A stretch of DNA of 64,000 nt from a virus: positions 18,070-82,069 of IMG/VR virus record IMGVR_UViG_3300027801_002586, one strand, 5' to 3'. The translations under genes and the position numbers were made by a program. This document shows positions 22,659 to 30,641 of this stretch, one piece after another (the stretch's first letter is position 1; each line of letters begins with the position of its first letter). Under the pieces are notes generated by a model that was given only the letters and a program-made list of their open reading frames with translations, was not told the DNA's origin and did not search any database.

Positions 22659-23467
22659 AACTCTATAAACAAGATTGGGATTATCGGAAAATAAATACCG
22701 ATGAATATCCACAATTAAAAGCGATTACATCACAACCAAATTCTTTTTGGATAATAAGTAATCCTAAAAAACCACTCAAACGAGTTACAACAAGAATACG
22801 AAGATTATGTAGAAGAGCACATCCATACCAACCTATTATAGTTTTATATGCTATACCTGGTAGAGATGTAGGTGGACATTCAAAGGGTGGGTTATCTGAT
22901 AAACAATATATAAAATATATTGGAGATATTGCAAAAGGTATTGGTTCATATAAACCAATAGTAATATTCGAACCTGATGCTATTCCACATATGAGAAGGA
23001 TGAATTTCTTTCAACGAACAAGTCGAACAAGGTTAATCAGAAAATCTTTAAAACTCTTATCACAATGTAGTGCACAAATTTATCTTGATATAGGACATCC
23101 CAATTGGTTAAAGGTTGGAGATGCGTCTACTTATTTAAATCTTTTTAATGATAATAAGATAAAAGGCTTTTCAGTTAATGTAAGTAACTTTGTTACTACG
23201 GATAAATGTATTCGATGGGGTGATAAAGTTTCCGATAGAACCGATTTAAATTATATTATAGATACATCAAGGAATGGTACTGAAGTATGGGAAACCTTTA
23301 ATCCAGAAGAAATGAAACTTGGAGAAAAACCAACAATCAGAACTTCATCAAGAAGTTGTGATGCTTATCTTTGGATTAAAACACCAGGTGAAAGTGATGG
23401 TGCCGTAAATGGTTGGCCTAAAGCTGGTAGATTTGATGCTGAAAAAACCTTATCTCTTATAAACTAA
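22655..23467 (+). CDS. Glycoside hydrolase family 6 (GH6)-like protein
   Basis: 270 residues from GTG 22655. GH6 landmarks in order: YAIPGRD with Asp71, IFEPDAIP with Asp108 (general acid), YLDIGHPNW near 143, IIDTSRNG near 201, and YLWIKTPGESDG with Asp248 (base region). GH6 enzymes cleave beta-1,4-glucans by inversion. No signal peptide, so it acts either in the cell or carried on the virion. Very unusual for a phage and shorter than typical GH6 catalytic domains. Confidence 0.85.
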   Translation: MKLYKQDWDYRKINTDEYPQLKAITSQPNSFWIISNPKKPLKRVTTRIRRLCRRAHPYQPIIVLYAIPGRDVGGHSKGGLSDKQYIKYIGDIAKGIGSYKPIVIFEPDAIPHMRRMNFFQRTSRTRLIRKSLKLLSQCSAQIYLDIGHPNWLKVGDASTYLNLFNDNKIKGFSVNVSNFVTTDKCIRWGDKVSDRTDLNYIIDTSRNGTEVWETFNPEEMKLGEKPTIRTSSRSCDAYLWIKTPGESDGAVNGWPKAGRFDAEKTLSLIN

Positions 23468-23493
23468 AAAGGGAGAGCCGGATAAGCTCCCCC
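23466..23493 (-). terminator. Rho-independent terminator for the leftward gene
   Basis: Read leftward, CTCCC/GGGAG (23487-23491 with 23471-23475) forms a stem followed by five T (complement of 23466-23470). It may also slow rightward transcription from the GH6 gene. Confidence 0.65.
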
Positions 23494-23516
23494 TTAGTTA
23501 TCTATCCGATATAGTA

Positions 23517-23738
23517 CTACTTACGGAATAAACCCACCAACACCAATAAAGCTACTAATCCAGCGAAACCTGATTCGCCAAAATTATTAATTATTGCTGT
23601 TAGGTTACCAATAACATTAACGCCGAAAATACCGCTTCCGAATATTACTTCAGAAACCGCACCAATGGCTACAAACGACATAAGTAGTTGAGCAATGTCA
23701 TCTACCCAGCCTTTTACGAGTGTTATGATTTCCTTCAT
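23517..23738 (-). CDS. Small two-pass membrane protein on the leftward strand
   Basis: 73 residues. Two hydrophobic segments (IAQLLMSFVAIGAVSEVIF and a C-terminal AGLVALLVLVGLF) with a Gly/Asn-rich middle, ending FRK. GGGAG precedes the start by ten bases. It is one of only two leftward genes and has its own terminator. A holin or a membrane-inserted structural peptide are both possible; no family recognised. Confidence 0.65.
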   Translation of the reverse strand: MKEIITLVKGWVDDIAQLLMSFVAIGAVSEVIFGSGIFGVNVIGNLTAIINNFGESGFAGLVALLVLVGLFRK

Positions 23739-23830
23739 ATGGTTATATCTCCCGTTAGTTAATCAATTAGTCGGAAATTGTTACCGACATAATATAACTA
23801 TTGTATATATTAGGAAATATTTTTGGGTAT

Positions 23831-23838
23831 ATATTTAT
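23831..23838 (+). promoter_or_regulatory. Candidate late promoter element ATATTTAT, baseplate operon (site 1)
   Basis: ATATTTAT followed by ATACACC. The surrounding TATATTTATATA is near-palindromic, so it reads TATAAATA on the other strand toward the leftward gene, which is the T4 late consensus. Confidence 0.45.
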
Positions 23839-23862
23839 ATACACCAATTTTTTAAGAATTTG

Positions 23863-23870
23863 ATATTTAT
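23863..23870 (+). promoter_or_regulatory. Candidate late promoter element ATATTTAT, baseplate operon (site 2)
   Basis: ATATTTAT followed by TATTGTAAC, 24 bp before ATG 23895, the first gene of the baseplate operon. Confidence 0.45.
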
Positions 23871-23894
23871 TATTGTAACAATATAGGTAGAATT

Positions 23895-24275
23895 ATGGCA
23901 ATAGACTTTGAAGTATTCGAGGGAAAAACTTTATCAGATGTATTTAAAGACATTTATGATAACTCAAACAAAAACAAAATTCAATTAGAAGTTCTAATGA
24001 AAGAGGTAGTTGGGTTCATCAAGGATGGTGATACCGCTGTGCAGATAATTCCTATGTTGAAAGAGTATTTAGAAATCAACGTAAAGAACGATGAACAACT
24101 TGTTAAGTTAGCAACCATTGTACAGAGAATGGCAACTGCTAATAGTAAAGGTGATGATGATGATAACTTTATGTTGAGTGATAGAGAAAAAGAACAATTA
24201 ATGAATAATATTAAAAGCACGGTCGAGGAACTTCAAGACCATTCGGATAACATAACTGCAAAATTAGATAATTAA
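23895..24275 (+). CDS. Hypothetical helical protein, first gene of the baseplate operon
   Basis: 126 residues, helical and acidic (DDDDNFMLSDREKEQL), likely a coiled-coil tail-assembly or tape-measure-associated factor by position. Its stop overlaps the start of the gp5-like gene. No family recognised. Confidence 0.6.
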   Translation: MAIDFEVFEGKTLSDVFKDIYDNSNKNKIQLEVLMKEVVGFIKDGDTAVQIIPMLKEYLEINVKNDEQLVKLATIVQRMATANSKGDDDDNFMLSDREKEQLMNNIKSTVEELQDHSDNITAKLDN

Positions 24276-25402
24276 TGTCGTATAATATAAAACCAAATGT
24301 TGGGACTAAATCAGGTCCAATCATGGGTAATAGAGTACAAAATGTTGAATCTACTTTACGATTAATAAAAGAAATATCATCTGAAGATGGTAAGTTTTAT
24401 GAGTTAGAACCTTTAGAAATATTAGAGGTACATTTAGATGATACAAAAAACTCTTTCCCACAAGGGAGTGATGGGCCCGATTATACTTATCTCGGTGGGG
24501 TAAAGGGTAGGTTTGTAATTTCTGAAGTTGGATTAAACATTGATAAGTTAAATGATTATAAACCATTGAATCCACAGATTCAAACAACACCAATAATTGG
24601 TGAGATTGTAATTGGTGTAAAGTATCTTGGGCAATTATTTTATACAACCCAAATAAACTTTTTTGGTAATCCAAATTTTAATACACAACATGGATTGAGT
24701 AAAGGTAAATCAAAAGATACCTTAGTATCAGAAAAAATAGATACTGCAAATGAACAAGATGACACTTCAGTAAATCTCGGATACTATATGACAGCAGATG
24801 CTGATGCAAGAAAAATTTTACCAAGTGAGGGTGATGTTATTATTGAGGGTAGATTTGGAAACACTATCAGATTGGGTAGTGATATTAAAAATGAAAATCT
24901 GGAATCCCCAAATATTATTTTAAACGCCGGACAAACTAAAGAGGGTGATAAGAAAGTACCAATTAAAGAAGTAATCGATACAGATGGTTCGAGTGTATAT
25001 ATCACTACTAATCAACCATTAGAATTTACACCTGGTACTGCAAGTCAATTAACACCACCACCATATGAGGGTAAAAACATTTTACTAAGTTCGGATAGAA
25101 TTATTTTTAATACAAAGAATGGTGGAGATATTGGATTGTTTAGTAACAATAACATTTCCTTAACAGCAGCAAAAGAAGTTGTTATTGAATCTCCTGTAAC
25201 TAAGATTGGTAGTATTCAAGCAACAGAACCAATGGTATTGGGTGCAATACTTGAATCAAAATTAAATGATATCTTAACATTAATTGAAACTGGTTTGTTA
25301 GCACCAACAGGACCCGTAATTGTTGGACCTGGTGCACCAATATTAGCAAGTTTAAAATCCACCTTGGCTCAAATAAAAAGTCCAAATAATGTGGTAGAGT
25401 AA
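24275..25402 (+). CDS. Baseplate central spike protein, gp5-like (OB fold), no lysozyme domain
   Basis: 375 residues. Segments GEIVIGVKYLGQLFYTT and VIIEGRFGNTIRLGSD are typical of gp5-type OB and spike proteins, and GSSVYITTNQPLEF is the usual downstream feature. A beta-rich stretch (SDRIIFNTKNGGDIGLFS) suggests a beta-helix. The lysozyme domain of T4 gp5 is absent. It sits at the baseplate tip and punctures the host membrane. Confidence 0.75.
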   Translation: MSYNIKPNVGTKSGPIMGNRVQNVESTLRLIKEISSEDGKFYELEPLEILEVHLDDTKNSFPQGSDGPDYTYLGGVKGRFVISEVGLNIDKLNDYKPLNPQIQTTPIIGEIVIGVKYLGQLFYTTQINFFGNPNFNTQHGLSKGKSKDTLVSEKIDTANEQDDTSVNLGYYMTADADARKILPSEGDVIIEGRFGNTIRLGSDIKNENLESPNIILNAGQTKEGDKKVPIKEVIDTDGSSVYITTNQPLEFTPGTASQLTPPPYEGKNILLSSDRIIFNTKNGGDIGLFSNNNISLTAAKEVVIESPVTKIGSIQATEPMVLGAILESKLNDILTLIETGLLAPTGPVIVGPGAPILASLKSTLAQIKSPNNVVE

Positions 25403-25436
25403 TGAAGAAGAATGGAATAGAATTTCAGAGGAAAAT

Positions 25437-25889
25437 ATGAGTTGGGATATATTTAGAGCTGAGTATAAACAAGGTATAGACGCAGGTGATGATATGGCTA
25501 AAGTAATTGCCGAATCATATGATAAATGTGTTAAGACTGGAATGACAATTGGTACGGCACCACCCGCTCCATTAGCTAGTGGTAATGTGGCAGGATTAGA
25601 AGTAATGTTGAAATTGTGTTTTTCATCTTATGGTGTAACACCATTTCCAATCCAACTTGATAATGGATTAAAATTATATTGGTTGGGTGGAGTTACGGCA
25701 TCGGGTTCGACTGTAATCGTACCAGGAATAACTGCAGGATATGTTCCAATGGGAGCAGCAAATGCAACAATAGAAGATTTTATAGAACAATTAATAATGA
25801 GTTTTAAAAACCACATGGGACAGGTAAGTGGATTATTTCCATCAGCACCAGCACCTTTACCATTTGCAGGTTACAATGTACCAGGATAA
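25437..25889 (+). CDS. Hypothetical tail/baseplate protein
   Basis: 150 residues, Gly/Ala/Pro-rich with small strands (SYGVTPFPIQLDNGLKLYW). AGAGG upstream. Placed between the spike and the gp25-like gene, so probably structural. Not recognised. Confidence 0.6.
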   Translation: MSWDIFRAEYKQGIDAGDDMAKVIAESYDKCVKTGMTIGTAPPAPLASGNVAGLEVMLKLCFSSYGVTPFPIQLDNGLKLYWLGGVTASGSTVIVPGITAGYVPMGAANATIEDFIEQLIMSFKNHMGQVSGLFPSAPAPLPFAGYNVPG

Positions 25890-25900
25890 AGGAGTTAGAA

Positions 25901-26398
25901 ATGACTAAAAAAGAATTAGTAAAAATAATACAAGAAGTTGTGCGTAGAGAAGTACAAAAAGAGGTCAAACAGATATTTATTACTGAGGGAATAAATAGTT
26001 TGAAAGCTAAACGTACTACTCTCAAATCAACCGCACCAATCGTGAAGAAGAAACCGATTCAAAAGAAAGTTGTAAAAAAACGAGACCCCGTTAACTATAC
26101 ATCAAACGAATCATTAAACAGCATTCTAAATGAGACTGTTGGGTTAGGTAAAGGGGATACTGATGAGTATCCAACAATGGGTGGTGGAGTATTTGATTCA
26201 ACACGAGCAACGGAACTATTAGGTTATGGGGAAGGTGGTCTTGGTGGAGATAAAGAAACTGCTAGAAAAGTTGGAGCAGTACAAACGATGAAACAAGCAG
26301 GAGTTTCTTCAGACCAATTACCTGAGAGTTTAGTTAACGCGTTGACAAAAGATTATAGTAAATTAATGAAACATGATAAGATGAAGAGTAACAAATAA
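25901..26398 (+). CDS. Hypothetical structural protein
   Basis: 165 residues. N-terminal basic coiled-coil (VRREVQKEVKQIF), a Lys/Arg-rich linker, then a Gly-rich region. AAAGGAG precedes the ATG; the stop overlaps the gp25-like start. Position suggests a baseplate or tail role. Confidence 0.6.
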   Translation: MTKKELVKIIQEVVRREVQKEVKQIFITEGINSLKAKRTTLKSTAPIVKKKPIQKKVVKKRDPVNYTSNESLNSILNETVGLGKGDTDEYPTMGGGVFDSTRATELLGYGEGGLGGDKETARKVGAVQTMKQAGVSSDQLPESLVNALTKDYSKLMKHDKMKSNK

Positions 26399-26850
26399 TG
26401 CCAGAAAATGTAAACTTAACCAATAACCCATCTGTCACACAGATTAATGAAGATGAAGATTCATTCTTCGGGTGTACATTTCCGTTAACATATAAGGGAG
26501 ATAATGTTGGATTTTTTCCAAGAGCTAAAACGGTCAAGGAACAAGCATTTTCTAATATTAAAAATTTATTGTTAACTCAAAAAGGTGAACGCGTAGGTCA
26601 ACCTAATTTTGGTAGTAACTTACCATCATTATTATTTGAACAAGTTGGTGAAGATTTAAGTGATAGGATTGAAGAAGCAATCCACGAAGCTTTAGAAGCA
26701 TGGTTACCTTATATAAAAGCACAAAATGTTTTTGTGGTACAAGATAAACAAAACCCAAACCAAGTAGTGGTTACTTTAGAATTTGTCGTAACTGTCGATG
26801 ACCCTGATTCCCCAGAAACGATAACATTCAATTTTAACTCAGGAGGATAA
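26398..26850 (+). CDS. Baseplate wedge protein, gp25-like
   Basis: 150 residues. FFPRAKTVKEQAFSNIKNLL, then QKGERVGQPNFGSNLPSLLFE, are the W_rx_l/GPW_gp25 signature of the baseplate wedge subunit, which contacts the tail sheath and primes its contraction. The length is typical. Neighbour of gp6-like gene, as in other myoviruses. Confidence 0.9.
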   Translation: MPENVNLTNNPSVTQINEDEDSFFGCTFPLTYKGDNVGFFPRAKTVKEQAFSNIKNLLLTQKGERVGQPNFGSNLPSLLFEQVGEDLSDRIEEAIHEALEAWLPYIKAQNVFVVQDKQNPNQVVVTLEFVVTVDDPDSPETITFNFNSGG

Positions 26851-26852
26851 CA

Positions 26853-28823
26853 ATGGCTAATGATGTAGATTATGGGCTAAGTAATAAAAAAGAAAAAAGA
26901 GATATTAGATATATTGGTAGGGAGTTTACGTCCATAAGAGCTAATTTATTAGAATACGCTAAATCTTATTATCCAACTGCATATAATGATTTCAATGAAT
27001 CTTCACCAGGTATGATGTTTATTGAAATGGCAGCATATGTTGGTGATACATTATCTTTTTATATCGATACACAATATCGAGAAACACTATTACATGCTGC
27101 GGAAGAAAAGAAAAATATTTATAAGATTGCACAATCATTTGGGTATAAACCAAAACTATCTCATCCAGCATCAGTACTTTCAGAAATAACAATTGAAGTA
27201 CCAGCAGAAGATGATGGTACAGATGTAACACCTGATTTAGATTATGCATTAATGGTTAACGCTGATAGTTTATTCTCATCAAAGACAGGTAGAACTTTTA
27301 GATTGTTAGATGATGTTAATTTTAAAACATCTTCATCACTTGATTCGCGAGTAGAAAAAATATCACAATATGATAGTGACACACCAACACACTTTACATT
27401 AACTAAAAAATGTTTATTAGAATCTGGTACAAAAACTTCCGAGAATTTTACATTTGGGGAAGGGATTAAATTTGATAAAGTTATTTTAAGTAAAGAACGA
27501 GTAATACAGATTTTAAGTATGGTTGATGATGATGGGAATACTTGGCATGAAGTTCCTTTCTTAGCACAAGATACAGTCTTTTCATCAGCAGAAAATAACG
27601 CAACAACCACACCGGATGTTTCTGCTAACGCTGCAGATGCACCTTATATGTTAAAGTTAATTAAAACTGCAAACAGATTTACAACCTATACAAGAAGTGA
27701 TGGTAAATCAGAATTGAGATTTGGAGCAGGAACATCTACAAATGCAGATGAAGAATTAGTTCCAAACCCAGACAATGTTGGTTCATCATTAGGAACTGGT
27801 GTTAGTAAACTTGATGCATCATTTGACCCAAGTAACTTTTTAAAAACAAAAGCTTTTGGACAAGCACCAAGTAATATTACATTGACTGTGAATTATACAT
27901 ATGGTGGAGCAATAGAAGATAATATTCTTTCAGGCGAATTGAAAAATAATGATAGTCTTTCTACAACATTAAATGAAGAGGGATTAGATGCTGATAGTGT
28001 AAAAGATGTTAAGACGAGTATTAGTATTACGAATAAAGAACCTGCAACTGGTGGAAGTAGTGGTGAATCTGCAGAAGAAATTAGACAGAATGCATTAGCA
28101 TATTTTAATTCACAAAATAGAGCAGTTACTAAAGAAGATTATATAACAAGAGTTTATTCATTACCACAGAAGTATGGTAATGTTGCTAAAGTACATATTG
28201 TACAAGATGAACAATTAGAACAGAATACTCAAACTATTGTAAAGGATGGTAAGATTGTTAGAGAGAAAAACATAACAACAATACCTAATCCATTAGCATT
28301 AAATATGTATGTATTGGGATATGATAGGAATAGAAAGTTAGTTGCATTGAATGCAGCAGTTAAACAAAATCTTAGAGTTTACTTATCACAATATAGAATA
28401 CTAACTGATGCAATAAATATTAAAGATGGTTACACAATTAATATTGGTGCGAGATTTTCAATTATTACTCAAAGAGGATTTAATAAAAATTCAGTACTAT
28501 TAAAATGTATTGATGCCGTAAAGAATCATTTTAATATTCAAAAGTGGCAAATTAATCAACCGATAATTTTAAGTGATATTGCATATACAATATCGTTAGT
28601 TGACGGAGTTGCAAGTGTTGTTCCACCCGAAGATGATAATCCACAAAAACAAATGGTGGTTGTCGAGAACAAGTGGAGAACTGAGAATGGATATAGTGGA
28701 CACGTATATGATTTACAATCAGCAACAAAAGATGGAATTATTTACTCATCACTTGACCCAAGTATATTTGAACTTAAATTCCCCAATTTAGATATTGAGG
28801 GTAGAGTAGTAGGAGATATTTAA
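26853..28823 (+). CDS. Baseplate wedge protein, gp6-like
   Basis: 656 residues, close to T4 gp6 (660). The N-terminal region (NDFNESSPGMMFIEMAAYVGD, TLLHAAEEKKNIYKIAQSFGYK) is typical of the gp6/J-like wedge family. It forms the iris ring of the baseplate. AGGAGG precedes ATG 26853. Confidence 0.85.
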   Translation: MANDVDYGLSNKKEKRDIRYIGREFTSIRANLLEYAKSYYPTAYNDFNESSPGMMFIEMAAYVGDTLSFYIDTQYRETLLHAAEEKKNIYKIAQSFGYKPKLSHPASVLSEITIEVPAEDDGTDVTPDLDYALMVNADSLFSSKTGRTFRLLDDVNFKTSSSLDSRVEKISQYDSDTPTHFTLTKKCLLESGTKTSENFTFGEGIKFDKVILSKERVIQILSMVDDDGNTWHEVPFLAQDTVFSSAENNATTTPDVSANAADAPYMLKLIKTANRFTTYTRSDGKSELRFGAGTSTNADEELVPNPDNVGSSLGTGVSKLDASFDPSNFLKTKAFGQAPSNITLTVNYTYGGAIEDNILSGELKNNDSLSTTLNEEGLDADSVKDVKTSISITNKEPATGGSSGESAEEIRQNALAYFNSQNRAVTKEDYITRVYSLPQKYGNVAKVHIVQDEQLEQNTQTIVKDGKIVREKNITTIPNPLALNMYVLGYDRNRKLVALNAAVKQNLRVYLSQYRILTDAINIKDGYTINIGARFSIITQRGFNKNSVLLKCIDAVKNHFNIQKWQINQPIILSDIAYTISLVDGVASVVPPEDDNPQKQMVVVENKWRTENGYSGHVYDLQSATKDGIIYSSLDPSIFELKFPNLDIEGRVVGDI

Positions 28824-30001
28824 TGTTTTATTTTGAATACCCAATAACAGATACAACAATTTATCAAGGCAATATCACATCTTCAATTAATACAGGTTTA
28901 GATGAGATATTAGAGGTTTCAAAAAATGTTAATTCTTCAGGTACAACAATTAGTGTATCAAGAGCATTATTAAAATTTGATTATAGTTATATCTCATCAT
29001 CCGTAGCAAGTGGAATAATACCAGTTGGTGCAAAATATTTTTTAAACTTATATGATGCAACTTCAACAGAACTTGCTACCGAACAAACATTAGAAACCTA
29101 TATGGTTAGTGGAAGTTGGACTGGTGGAACAGGAACATTAGATAGAGACCCTGTATTAAGTGATGGTGCGAGTTGGAAGTATCGTGATAATGATACCGAG
29201 AAAACTGAATGGGTTAGTGGTAGTACAACACAAGGTGGTACTTGGTACACTTCAAGTTTAGATAGCTCATATAATGTTTCATCATCATTTGATTTAGTTT
29301 ATGAAACACGAGATATAAGAATGGATGTAACAGATTTAGTTAAGAATCATATCTATTCAAGTTCAGTATTTCCAAATGATGGATTTATTGTAAAAAGAAA
29401 TAATACAGCAACCAGTCAAAGTTTATATTCTATATTTGACCCCACAACAGCAACTGGTTCTGCAGAGGGAAATTCAACACCACTTGGTAATTTGAAATTC
29501 TTTTCAAGAGAAACCCACACAATCTTTCCGCCAAAGTTAGAAGTGGAGTGGGATGATTCATCATGGAACACAGGAAGTTTGGGTGAATTAGCAGCAACTG
29601 ATTTAGATAGGTTGACAGTTTACTTTCAAAACATGAGGCCTGAATACAAAGAGAAATCAAAAGTAAAGTTTAGAGTTGTGGGTAGAGAATTATATCCAAC
29701 AAGAGGATTTGAGACAACTCCCGCAGCATTAACAATTAAAACTTTACCACAAGGTACTACTGCAATGGGACAAGGTACATATTATTCAGTAAAGGATGCT
29801 CATACCGAGGATGTAATAATACCATTTAGTACAGGCTCAATAGTTAGTTGTGATTCAAGTGGTAATTACTTTAATGTATGGATGGATGGTTTCCAACCCG
29901 AAAGATTTTATAGATTTGAAGTTAAGGTCGTTAGTGGTAGTGGTGTGAATCAAACTTCTATGATATACGATGATGATTATGAATTTAAAGTGGTGAGGTA
30001 A
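28823..30001 (+). CDS. Structural protein with DNRLRE-like domain
   Basis: 392 residues, beta-rich and Ser/Thr-rich. The repeated element SRALLKFD near residue 50 and long strands suggest a DNRLRE-like jelly-roll. Sits between gp6-like and gp7-like genes, so a wedge or fibre-connector role is likely. TAATG overlap with gp6-like gene. Confidence 0.6.
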   Translation: MFYFEYPITDTTIYQGNITSSINTGLDEILEVSKNVNSSGTTISVSRALLKFDYSYISSSVASGIIPVGAKYFLNLYDATSTELATEQTLETYMVSGSWTGGTGTLDRDPVLSDGASWKYRDNDTEKTEWVSGSTTQGGTWYTSSLDSSYNVSSSFDLVYETRDIRMDVTDLVKNHIYSSSVFPNDGFIVKRNNTATSQSLYSIFDPTTATGSAEGNSTPLGNLKFFSRETHTIFPPKLEVEWDDSSWNTGSLGELAATDLDRLTVYFQNMRPEYKEKSKVKFRVVGRELYPTRGFETTPAALTIKTLPQGTTAMGQGTYYSVKDAHTEDVIIPFSTGSIVSCDSSGNYFNVWMDGFQPERFYRFEVKVVSGSGVNQTSMIYDDDYEFKVVR

Positions 30002-30002
30002 A

Positions 30003-30638
30003 ATGCCTTTAACGTATGAACAGGCTAAGAGTAAAGATTTTTATCGCAATGTACAAGATGCGGATGAACAAAAACATTTAAAAGCCGTTGAAGAAGAAAA
30101 GAATAGAGCTGCAATAAGTGGTTCTGCAATTGATGCTTTAAATCCGTTACGAGATGAAAATGGTTTCTTGTTATCTTACGAGGACCCAAAAAAACCAGGA
30201 CAAACTTTAACGGAAGATTATCAATATGTTCGACTCAATGTTGAGCAAAAATCTGCAACAACGGGAGATACGATTAGACACTTCGGGGATGATTTACAAT
30301 TTTTAGAAATTATGCCGAGGGAAATCGAAGAACCAATTATGACTGAAGCAGAACTCAACTTGATGAAAACAGATTTAAGAAGTAAAATAGAAGAGCAAGA
30401 TATACTCAATCAAACATTAGATGTAACTATGAAACAATTACAAAATTCAATTGCAGTTACGAATGAACTTCCAGAGCCATATCCAAATGTGGAAGAAGAA
30501 CTTGCAAATATTCAAGCGAACAAAGAAGAAATTAGTGAACGAGCTAAAAATGCTAGTGGATTACTTGATAGTGAGAAACAAGGTAAAAAATCTGCAGATG
30601 CAGTTGCAGATATATTAGCAAAAACGACTGGGGATTAA
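30003..30638 (+). CDS. Hypothetical baseplate-associated protein
   Basis: 211 residues, mainly helical and charged, with long heptad-like regions in the second half (about 115-190). It lies just before the gp7-like gene and may be a clamp or connector. Not recognised. Confidence 0.6.
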   Translation: MPLTYEQAKSKDFYRNVQDADEQKHLKAVEEEKNRAAISGSAIDALNPLRDENGFLLSYEDPKKPGQTLTEDYQYVRLNVEQKSATTGDTIRHFGDDLQFLEIMPREIEEPIMTEAELNLMKTDLRSKIEEQDILNQTLDVTMKQLQNSIAVTNELPEPYPNVEEELANIQANKEEISERAKNASGLLDSEKQGKKSADAVADILAKTTGD

Positions 30639-30641
30639 TGA

